NCBI GenBank assembly: GCA_938038825.1
Contig: CALHST010000356.1
Coordinates: forward strand, 1 to 6,832
DNA: 6,832 nt
Origin: an uncultured Paracoccaceae bacterium
GTDB lineage: Bacteria; Pseudomonadota; Alphaproteobacteria; Rhodobacterales; Rhodobacteraceae
Reading direction: 5' to 3'
Each line of letters begins with the position of its first letter. Positions within the stretch are counted from its first letter, which is position 1. The notes beneath the pieces are model-generated. The model was not told the origin of the DNA. It was given only the letters and a program-made list of their open reading frames with translations, and did not search any database. The translations under genes and the position numbers were made by a program. Below are positions 1-5,420 of this stretch, piece by piece.

Positions 1-2
1 GT

Positions 3-395
3 TTACGCGGTTTTTTCTTCGACAGATGCAGCCAAAGCTTCGGCGCGGGCAGCCAATTCCGCTAGCGTATCGGTCACGCTTTCAGGAACAACGGGAACTT
101 CAACGCGCTCTGGCTCTTTGTCCGCCATGGACCGCAACCGCGCAATTTCAGCGTCCCGCTCTGCCAATTCCGCTTTTACGGCGGCCACATCATCTTCAAC
201 AGATGCCGTTTTATCCGCCAGCATCAGACCCGCCATTAACAACATCCGCGCTTCAGGCATCCGCCCTACCTGGTCACTCAAAACTTGGGCTTCATCGTCC
301 AACATCTTGGCCGCGGCATGCAGATACTGCTCTTCTCCTTCTTGGCAGGCCACATCAAAACTGCGTCCCCCGATCGAGATTGAAACTTCAGGCAT
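3..395 (-). CDS. zapA: Cell division protein ZapA (Z-ring associated)
   Basis: ZapA is a small cytoplasmic protein that binds FtsZ filaments and bundles them at the division site. The 130-residue product has the family layout. A short globular N-terminal head (about residues 1-40) contains VSISIGGRSFDVAC and a helix with EEQYLHAAAKMLDDEA. A long charged helix follows (about 41-90, with ADKTASVEDDVAAVKAEL) and should form the dimer and tetramer coiled coil. Residues 91-130 form a Glu/Pro/Val-rich, then Ala/Glu-rich tail that makes it somewhat longer than the roughly 100-residue enterobacterial ZapA. The ATG has a good ribosome site, AAGGGG 9 bases upstream, lying inside the end of the preceding gene. 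The two genes overlap by 8 bases, which implies translational coupling. The TAA stop is 2 bases from the window edge. In many proteobacteria 6S RNA lies just downstream of zapA; that place is outside the window. Confidence 0.92.
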   Translation of the reverse strand: MPEVSISIGGRSFDVACQEGEEQYLHAAAKMLDDEAQVLSDQVGRMPEARMLLMAGLMLADKTASVEDDVAAVKAELAERDAEIARLRSMADKEPERVEVPVVPESVTDTLAELAARAEALAASVEEKTA

Positions 396-876
396 CTTGC
401 GCAGCCCCTTCTTCGGATGTGCCAGTCAAAATCGGTGTCAACGCTGACAGGATCGCGCTGGCTTCAGCAATTTCAGCCGCCCGCGACGCCCGCAGCGCTT
501 CCAATTCCGCCATCATAGATTTGTTAATCAAATGCGGCTCGCCCACGCCTGCTTCATTGGCTTCCCGCAAGGCTGCATTCGCGTCGCGCAATTGGGTTGT
601 AATTTGGCGCAGCCGTTGCTGTTCCAAATCCAGTGAATCGACCTTGGCACGCATGTCTTGCAGCTGTGCGGCCATGCCCTCAAGCTCTTTTGCTTGTTTG
701 TCTTTCAGCGTTTTTAGGCGTTCTTCCAGTTGGGCTGTCACGGTCCGCTCTTCTTCCAGCGCCGCGGTCAAAGCCTCGGTTGTGCCCACGTCATGCGCGC
801 TTAAGGCATCAACGCCTGCGCCCACCCGGTCCATGGCTGCGATAATACGCGCCTGTAAATCTTCAATACTGTTCAT
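388..876 (-). CDS. zauP: Coiled-coil protein encoded upstream of zapA (ZauP-like)
   Basis: This encodes a 162-residue cytoplasmic protein with no signal peptide or membrane segment. It is dominated by heptad-like charged helix: about residues 34-107 (EALTAALEEERTVTAQLEER and on through QRLRQITTQLRDANAALREA), then a Gly/Pro break near 110-114, then a second helix at about 118-147. It ends in a flexible TGTSEEGAAQDA tail. In Caulobacter the gene directly upstream of zapA encodes ZauP, a coiled-coil partner that works with ZapA to focus the Z-ring. Position, size class and coiled-coil character match here, so the assignment rests on synteny and architecture rather than a recognised motif. Its end overlaps zapA by 8 bases. 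The ATG is preceded by AGGG at a short 5-base spacing. The gene is divergent from tkt, and I found no convincing promoter for it in the shared upstream region. Confidence 0.75.
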   Translation of the reverse strand: MNSIEDLQARIIAAMDRVGAGVDALSAHDVGTTEALTAALEEERTVTAQLEERLKTLKDKQAKELEGMAAQLQDMRAKVDSLDLEQQRLRQITTQLRDANAALREANEAGVGEPHLINKSMMAELEALRASRAAEIAEASAILSALTPILTGTSEEGAAQDA

Positions 877-1027
877 ATCTGCCCTGAGTGTCCCCCTGCC
901 TGAACAACGGCAACCGAATCGCTATTCGCGCCGCTTTGCCCGAGTTTATCCAATACGCGTGGAAATTGCGCCCCTTGTCTTTCAAGGACTTGGCCGGCGC
1001 AGTTCATGTGCCAGCGCCAGCATTGCC

Positions 1028-1055
1028 TTGACGCGGCTCTAATGGGTGCTATTCA
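1028..1055 (+). promoter_or_regulatory. Putative tkt promoter, TTGACG-N16-TATTCA
   Basis: TTGACG (1028-1033) matches the -35 consensus at five of six bases. It lies 16 bases upstream of TATTCA (1050-1055), a weak -10 matching three of six. Transcription would start near 1062, leaving a leader of about 35 bases before the preferred tkt start at 1097. The in-frame GTG at 1046 lies inside this promoter, which argues against using it as the start. This was read by eye and the -10 is weak. Confidence 0.4.
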
Positions 1056-1058
1056 CCC
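1044..1058. promoter_or_regulatory. Small inverted repeat over the tkt -10 region
   Basis: GGGTG (1044-1048) and CACCC (1054-1058) are perfect 5-base inverted arms with a 5-base centre. The dyad overlaps the putative -10 hexamer, a typical position for a repressor operator. Arms this short can occur by chance, and I do not know a regulator with this site, so this is only a candidate. Confidence 0.2.
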
Positions 1059-1083
1059 GACAAATATTAACAAAACAGCAAAA

Positions 1084-1088
1084 AAGGA
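1084..1088 (+). promoter_or_regulatory. Ribosome binding site that decides the tkt start
   Basis: AAGGA lies 8 bases before the GTG at 1097. It abuts or overlaps the ATG at 1088 and is downstream of the GTG at 1046, so it can serve only the 1097 start well, or less well the one at 1109. Confidence 0.55.
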
Positions 1089-1096
1089 TGCCGCCC

Positions 1097-3124
1097 GTGA
1101 GCGCTAAAGTGGACATCGAAACCCTTCGCCGAGACCACCCTGAGCATTGGGACAAAGCCACCGCGATCCGGGCCCTGGCCTTGGACGGTGTGGCAGCTGC
1201 CAATTCAGGACATTCGGGCATGCCCATTGGCATGGCTGATGTGGCCACGGTGTTGTTCCAGAACCATCTGAAATTCGACGCCGCCAACCCTGAATGGCCG
1301 GATCGCGACCGCTTCATCCTGTCTGCGGGTCACGGTTCCATGTTGGTTTATGCACTTTTGTATCTGACTGGCTCGCCACATATCACATTGGACGAAGTAA
1401 AAAACTTCCGCCAATGGGGTGCGAAAACTGCGGGTCACCCGGAAAACTTCCTCTCCCCCGGCATTGAAACCACCACAGGTCCATTGGGGCAAGGCATCTC
1501 AAACGCAGTGGGCTTTGCCATGGCCGAAGAAATCCTGCGAGGTCGATTTGGCAAGAAAGCTGTCGATCACTACACTTATGTGATTGCTGGAGATGGCTGT
1601 CTGATGGAAGGCGTCAGCCACGAAGCCATCGGCATTGCCGGGCGTCATCAGCTGTCCAAGCTGATAGTACTATGGGACAACAACAACATCACCATCGACG
1701 GTACGGTCGAGCTGTCTGATCGCACCGACCAACCAGCACGTTTCCGCGCAGCAGGCTGGGATGTGTTCGAAATTGATGGCCACGATCCCGTCGCGATCGA
1801 CGCGGCCCTGACCAAAGCGCGCAAATCCGATAAGCCTTCTATGATTGCTTGCAAAACGCACATCGCTTTGGGTCATGCCGCTCAAGACACATCCAAAGGC
1901 CACGGCGCATTGACCAATGCGGACCAAAACGCAGATGCCAAAGCGCTCTGGGGTTGGAGCGGCGGCGCATTTGAAGTGCCTGTGAACATCAAAGCCGCAT
2001 GGGAATCCATCGGATCACGCGGCGCTGCGGATCGCGCAGAATGGGAAACGCGCTTTGCCAGCCTGTCCGCGTCCAAGCAAGCCGATTTCAACCGCGCTTT
2101 GGCGGGCGATGCTCCAAAACGTTTGGCCTCGGTCATTCGTGGCTTCAAGAAGATGATCTCGGAAGAACAACCCAAACTCGCGACCCGCGCGTCGTCTGAA
2201 AAAGCATTGCAAGTGATCAACCCAGTGATGCCAGAAACTGTCGGAGGGTCTGCGGACTTGACGGGTTCCAACAACACCAAGACGGACGATCTTGGCATGT
2301 TCGATATCGACAACCGCAAGGGTCGCTATGTTTACTGGGGCATCCGCGAACATGGCATGGCGGCTGCAATGAACGGCATGGCGCTGCACGGAGGTATCCG
2401 CCCTTACGGCGGCACGTTTATGTGCTTTACCGACTATGCGCGTCCCGCGATGCGCCTCGCAGCCCTGATGAAGATCCCAACGGTTTTTGTGATGACACAC
2501 GATTCCATTGGTCTGGGCGAAGACGGCCCCACCCACCAACCCGTGGAACATCTCGCCATTTCACGCGCCACACCAAATACCCTGGTGTTCCGCCCAGCGG
2601 ACAGCGTGGAAACCGCCGAATCCTGGGAAATCGCGCTGACCGAAAAGTCCACGCCATCGGTGCTGTCCCTCACCCGTCAGGGCCTGCCCACGGTACGCAC
2701 CGAGCATAAGGCCAAAAACCTGACCGCCCAAGGCGCCTATGTACTGGCGGATGCAGAGGGCAAACGTCAGGTCATTCTGATCGCAACCGGTTCAGAAGTG
2801 GAAATCGCGATGAAAGCCCGCGATATCCTGCAAGCCAAAGGGATCGGCACGCGTGTGGTCTCCATGCCCTGCATGGAACTCTTCGCCCAGCAAGACGCCG
2901 CCTATCGCAAGCGGGTACTGCCCGGCGGCGCTGTGCGCGTCGGTGTCGAGGCCGCGATGCGCCAAGGCTGGGATCGTTGGCTTTTGGGCGAACGCGGCCG
3001 TGAAGCCAAAGCAGACTTCGTCGGAATGGACAGTTTCGGTGCCTCTGCGCCAGCGGGCACATTGTACGAAAAATTTGGCATCACAGCTGAAAACGTCGCC
3101 GCCAAGGCCGAAGCGCTGCTGTAA
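1097..3124 (+). CDS. tkt: Transketolase
   Basis: This thiamine-diphosphate enzyme moves two-carbon ketol units between sugar phosphates in the pentose phosphate pathway. From the GTG at 1097 it is 675 residues, normal for the family. The N-terminal ThDP domain contains NSGHSG (37-42), SAGHGS (76-81), TAGHPE (111-116) and the ThDP-binding motif GDG (165-167) ending at NNN (195-197). The pyrimidine-binding domain contains IREHGMA with the catalytic glutamate E418 and EDGPTHQPVE with H480. The C-terminal domain contains ATGSEVEI (563-570). All expected active-site signatures are present. For the start, the frame stays open to a GTG at 1046, but that lies in the likely promoter. An ATG at 1088 has its Shine-Dalgarno bases touching it. 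The GTG at 1097 has AAGGA 8 bases upstream, and the protein then begins like relatives. A GTG at 1109 is also possible. An intrinsic terminator follows. In related genomes I would expect gap nearby; here a LysE-type exporter follows instead. Confidence 0.95.
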   Translation: MSAKVDIETLRRDHPEHWDKATAIRALALDGVAAANSGHSGMPIGMADVATVLFQNHLKFDAANPEWPDRDRFILSAGHGSMLVYALLYLTGSPHITLDEVKNFRQWGAKTAGHPENFLSPGIETTTGPLGQGISNAVGFAMAEEILRGRFGKKAVDHYTYVIAGDGCLMEGVSHEAIGIAGRHQLSKLIVLWDNNNITIDGTVELSDRTDQPARFRAAGWDVFEIDGHDPVAIDAALTKARKSDKPSMIACKTHIALGHAAQDTSKGHGALTNADQNADAKALWGWSGGAFEVPVNIKAAWESIGSRGAADRAEWETRFASLSASKQADFNRALAGDAPKRLASVIRGFKKMISEEQPKLATRASSEKALQVINPVMPETVGGSADLTGSNNTKTDDLGMFDIDNRKGRYVYWGIREHGMAAAMNGMALHGGIRPYGGTFMCFTDYARPAMRLAALMKIPTVFVMTHDSIGLGEDGPTHQPVEHLAISRATPNTLVFRPADSVETAESWEIALTEKSTPSVLSLTRQGLPTVRTEHKAKNLTAQGAYVLADAEGKRQVILIATGSEVEIAMKARDILQAKGIGTRVVSMPCMELFAQQDAAYRKRVLPGGAVRVGVEAAMRQGWDRWLLGERGREAKADFVGMDSFGASAPAGTLYEKFGITAENVAAKAEALL

Positions 3125-3150
3125 CGCACCGCCAATCGCTGAAACCAACA

Positions 3151-3185
3151 AACGCCCTTTGGACAACCAGAGGGCGTTTTTTCTT
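3151..3185 (+). terminator. Intrinsic terminator after tkt
   Basis: A 12-base-pair stem pairs 3151-3162 with 3167-3178 (AACGCCCT with AGGGCGTT, then TTGG with CCAG including one T-G wobble) around the four-base loop ACAA. Six T bases (3177-3182) follow, then CTT. Placed 26 bases after the tkt stop, it is a classic Rho-independent terminator and separates tkt from the exporter gene. Confidence 0.9.
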
Positions 3186-3255
3186 GTCCGCATCTATCCT
3201 ATGGTCGGTACACTTCGTCTAGATTTCCGAATAAGCAGCCGTTGAAAGGCGTGTC

Positions 3256-3876
3256 ATGGACCCAATTCTATTTCTGAGCTTCCTTGCCGCCACGTTCGTA
3301 ATCGTGGCGACCCCTGGCCCCGCAGTCGCGCTTGCATCCTCGCAGGCCGTGCGTTTCGGGCCACGCGCCGCCATGACCACTGTCGCCGGAGACGCCCTGG
3401 GATCTGCCGTTCACATCATCATCGCTGTCGCCAGCCTGCAAACACTGATCGGCTTGTCCGAGCTGATCCTTCCATGGCTGCAAATCGTGGGCGGGGTATT
3501 TATCCTGTGGATGGCGTGGCGCAGCATTCGCCGCGTTGGCGCACATATTGAACAAGCGACCGTCACGCGCGCAACCTTCTTTGCGGGGTTCTTTTCCTGT
3601 GTGACCAACCCGAAAGCCATCGTGTTCTTTGTTGCCCTGTTTCCCGGCTTTATCTCACAAGATCATAGTGTTCTGGTGCAATCTTTAATCTATGGCGTTG
3701 TCTTCATCACACTCGATGCAGCCTGCATTACCGGTTACGCGCTGCTGGCTCGTCAGGCCTATACCCGCGCCAACCCGCAACGCATCCCGGTTGAATGGAT
3801 CAGTGGTCTGGGTCTTTTCGGCGTCGGCGTCGGCCTGATATTCAAAGGCTGGCGCGCGCTGCCCGCGAACAGTTAA
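3256..3876 (+). CDS. LysE/RhtB-family amino-acid exporter
   Basis: This is an inner-membrane protein of the LysE superfamily, whose members export amino acids or related small metabolites. The 206-residue length is standard. The N-terminus carries the family hallmark TPGPA (19-23) after the first hydrophobic segment. Six membrane helices can be read at about 4-24, 40-62, 68-88, 112-133, 143-166 and 182-200. NPK (118-120), at the start of the fourth helix, is another recurrent family motif. The ATG has AAAGG 6 bases upstream. The downstream phosphatase-like gene begins 3 bases after the stop, so the two are almost certainly one transcript. The preceding gene is closed off by a terminator, so a promoter should lie in 3186-3243, but I see no convincing -35/-10 pair there. 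The substrate cannot be told from sequence: family members handle lysine, homoserine, threonine, cysteine and others. Confidence 0.9.
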   Translation: MDPILFLSFLAATFVIVATPGPAVALASSQAVRFGPRAAMTTVAGDALGSAVHIIIAVASLQTLIGLSELILPWLQIVGGVFILWMAWRSIRRVGAHIEQATVTRATFFAGFFSCVTNPKAIVFFVALFPGFISQDHSVLVQSLIYGVVFITLDAACITGYALLARQAYTRANPQRIPVEWISGLGLFGVGVGLIFKGWRALPANS

Positions 3877-3879
3877 CCC

Positions 3880-4485
3880 ATGGCTATCGTCCGCTATTTG
3901 ACCCACCCACAAGTGCGGATCGACCCGTCTGTTCCCATCCCGCAATGGGGGCTGAACAAACTCGGTAAAGCACGCGTCGCACATCTCATCGCGTCGAATG
4001 CGCTGCACGGCACCCGGCGTATCCTGTCGAGTGATGAGGTCAAAGCAATTGAGACCGCCGAGCCCATCGCCGACGCGCTTGGGCTCCCCTTAGAAATCTT
4101 GCCAAACAGCTTTGAAAACGACCGCTCTGCCACAGGCTTCCTGCCCCCGGAGGAATTCGAAGCCGCCGCCGATGCCTTCTTTGCCTACCCCGACACATCT
4201 ATCCGAGGCTGGGAAACTGCGCGCGCCGCGCAGACCCGGATCATCCATGCGGTCACAACAGCGCTAAACGCATCCACCAAAGATACCTTGATCGTCGGCC
4301 ATGGCGGCGTCGGCACCTTGCTGTGGTGCGCTTTGCAAGGCGTGCCCATCTCGCGTGACTATGACCAAGGCACGGCGGGCGGCAACATCTTCGTCTTCCC
4401 ATCCAACATGAGAAAACCGCTGTCAGGCTGGACGCCCATGGAAACGTTCCCAACTAAAATCGCTAGACACGGCCCTCTTCCATAA
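3880..4485 (+). CDS. Histidine phosphatase (phosphoglycerate-mutase-like) family protein with altered RHG motif
   Basis: This 201-residue cytoplasmic protein has the histidine-phosphatase layout. There is an N-terminal strand with YLTHPQV (6-12), LSSDEVKAIETA (49-60) at the place of the usual SSPLxRAxxTA, a mid-protein acidic stretch near E79-D81 (SFENDRS), and VGHGGVGTLL (139-148) for the second catalytic histidine, H141. H9 is in place as the phospho-acceptor candidate. The arginine that normally precedes it (RHG/RHA) is threonine, the following small residue is proline, and the arginine expected in the second motif is K55. Both histidines survive, so it may be active on an unusual substrate or be a binding protein. 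I have the impression of similar LTHP-type proteins in Rhodobacteraceae, but could not check. The start has no Shine-Dalgarno of its own and lies 3 bases after the exporter stop, which suggests translational coupling. A hairpin overlaps the stop codon. Confidence 0.78.
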   Translation: MAIVRYLTHPQVRIDPSVPIPQWGLNKLGKARVAHLIASNALHGTRRILSSDEVKAIETAEPIADALGLPLEILPNSFENDRSATGFLPPEEFEAAADAFFAYPDTSIRGWETARAAQTRIIHAVTTALNASTKDTLIVGHGGVGTLLWCALQGVPISRDYDQGTAGGNIFVFPSNMRKPLSGWTPMETFPTKIARHGPLP

Positions 4486-4495
4486 AGAAAGGGCC
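4471..4495. terminator. Hairpin over the phosphatase stop codon, possible terminator
   Basis: GGCCCT (4471-4476) pairs with AGGGCC (4490-4495). After a bulged C at 4477, TTC (4478-4480) pairs with GAA (4487-4489), leaving a six-base loop CATAAA that includes most of the TAA stop. There is no T-run on either strand, so it is not a canonical Rho-independent terminator. Its place between two convergent genes suggests an end-of-transcript role or 3'-end protection. Confidence 0.35.
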
Positions 4496-4579
4496 AACGG
4501 CTGCTGAGAGCCCATTTAACTTCGCGATCTGAACAACTGACCGGACCTAGCCCAACAAGGCAGCATTCAATTGAGACGG

Positions 4580-5104
4580 CTACTCTTCGATATGAATTGT
4601 TAATTCAAACGTGGAGGTCAAAGGCGATGCGATTAGCACTGAACCCCCATTCTCAAGAAACGGGACCGTCCAGCCCAAAGTGTCTGAAGTTGGTGCGTAG
4701 TCTGTTCTCGAAACCGAAAAACTTCCCGAGGCCGTAGTGATCGTTACAGCGGAGGTCCGGCTGAATTCAAAGACTTTCGTCAACGGTCCTGAGTATTCAC
4801 TCACGCCGTGTTTTTCGAACTCACCCCGACGCTCGGAAGCGACAGAACAAAGGTCAATTATTTCAAGCCCTTCGTACTGCACGTCAGTTCGGTCAGCCAA
4901 GATCATTGCTACATCGTAGTTGCATTTTCCTCGTACAATGCAATGCTCCGAAGTACGAAGCTCAATCGGGAAATAGCTTAAGAAACTGACTATCAAGTTG
5001 CCTTCGGTTTTATCAAAAAGGATCTTGCCGGTTGAGCATAGATCCTGAGCAGATGCGGCTTCCGCAAACACAACAAGGGATATCGACGCGAGAGCTTTCG
5101 CCAA
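4580..5104 (-). CDS. Exported protein of unknown function, start region probably frameshifted
   Basis: I do not recognise the family. The frame begins at a TTG and gives 174 residues. It starts with a Sec-type signal peptide: K3, hydrophobic ALASISLVVFA, and ASA followed by Q20 as a signal peptidase I site. The mature part is acidic with four cysteines (C23, C55, C61, C86), consistent with two disulfides in the periplasm. Its second half is rich in Ser/Thr beta-strand-like sequence (AVTITTASGSFSVSR) and ends TFELTIHIEE. The TTG has no ribosome site. Twenty-three bases upstream an ATG (5125-5127) has a good one, GGTAGG about 6 bases before it, but reads a different frame and stops after 44 codons. 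One added base in the AAAA run at 5118-5121 would join it and give MNKNQRPALAKALAS. So this may be a gene with a 5' single-base deletion, or the TTG may be a true weak start. It is convergent with the phosphatase gene. Confidence 0.55.
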   Translation of the reverse strand: MAKALASISLVVFAEAASAQDLCSTGKILFDKTEGNLIVSFLSYFPIELRTSEHCIVRGKCNYDVAMILADRTDVQYEGLEIIDLCSVASERRGEFEKHGVSEYSGPLTKVFEFSRTSAVTITTASGSFSVSRTDYAPTSDTLGWTVPFLENGGSVLIASPLTSTFELTIHIEE

Positions 5105-5123
5105 AGCGGGTCTTTGGTTTTAT

Positions 5124-5321
5124 TCATTTCGCGCCTACCTTTTCCCGCATTGGTTGCTTCAACTCAGGTGTACCCAATGGCTCTATCAAACGTCCAGTTC
5201 CACTTCGCGTTAGGTGGTCGGCTTTGTCCGCATTAGCGACATTGACGCCCAAAATCATTAGATTTGGTTGAGTGTTTTTGTCAGGTGACTGCTTGGAGCC
5301 CGAACTTTCAATTTTGAGCAC
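5124..5321 (-). CDS. Doubtful small ORF overlapping the ATG upstream of the exported-protein gene
   Basis: A GTG start at 5321 gives 65 residues: polar, no membrane segment, with GVNVANADKADHLTRSGTG in the middle and a basic C-terminus (ELKQPMREKVGAK). I recognise no family. There is no good ribosome site before the GTG, and the inner ATG (codon 22, at 5258) has none either. The one point in its favour is that its TGA (5124-5126) overlaps the well-placed ATG at 5125-5127 as ATGA, a classic coupled arrangement, and its last codons hold the ribosome site of that ATG. It could be a real small cistron, a remnant of a longer gene, or a chance open frame. Confidence 0.22.
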   Translation of the reverse strand: MLKIESSGSKQSPDKNTQPNLMILGVNVANADKADHLTRSGTGRLIEPLGTPELKQPMREKVGAK

Positions 5322-5420
5322 CTCAGGGGATGTCGGCCTTCGGAACCTGAGAATAGAACGGTGTTGCTAAGATGGAGTATTAAGTTGAGCGTGCGCCAAG
5401 AAACTATCGTTGGTTAGAAA
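5128..5420. other. Low-confidence stretch between the exported-protein gene and the MFS gene
   Basis: Apart from the doubtful 65-codon minus-strand ORF, this stretch holds no gene I can support. The two flanking genes diverge from here, so promoters for both should lie in it. I see -35-like TTGACG at 5242-5247 and TTGTCA at 5278-5283 on the plus strand, but neither has a good -10 at the right distance. No tRNA-like or riboswitch-like fold was evident by eye. Confidence 0.4.

Noticed and set aside
26..1042. A long plus-strand open frame (338 codons) across the zapA region
   Set aside because: It is antisense to zapA and zauP, with Arg/Ser/Ala-rich low-complexity content, no recognisable motif and no ribosome site. 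It is a shadow produced by high-GC coding DNA.
877..1045. Possible 6S RNA or other small RNA between zauP and tkt
   Set aside because: In proteobacteria 6S RNA lies on the other, downstream side of zapA. This stretch shows no extended hairpin with a central bubble that I could trace by eye.
1882..2551. Minus-strand open frames of 145 and 178 codons inside tkt
   Set aside because: They are fully antisense to an intact transketolase with all its motifs, have no family signature, and are typical opposite-strand shadows.
5148..5179. CATTGG and CCAATG inverted arms 20 bases apart
   Set aside because: Six-base arms with a 20-base loop in a region this size are expected by chance, and there is no terminator or operator context.
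5032..5271. A plus-strand 79-codon frame over the start of the exported-protein gene
   Set aside because: It lies antisense to the signal peptide and the small minus-strand ORF, lacks a ribosome site and has no recognisable domain.
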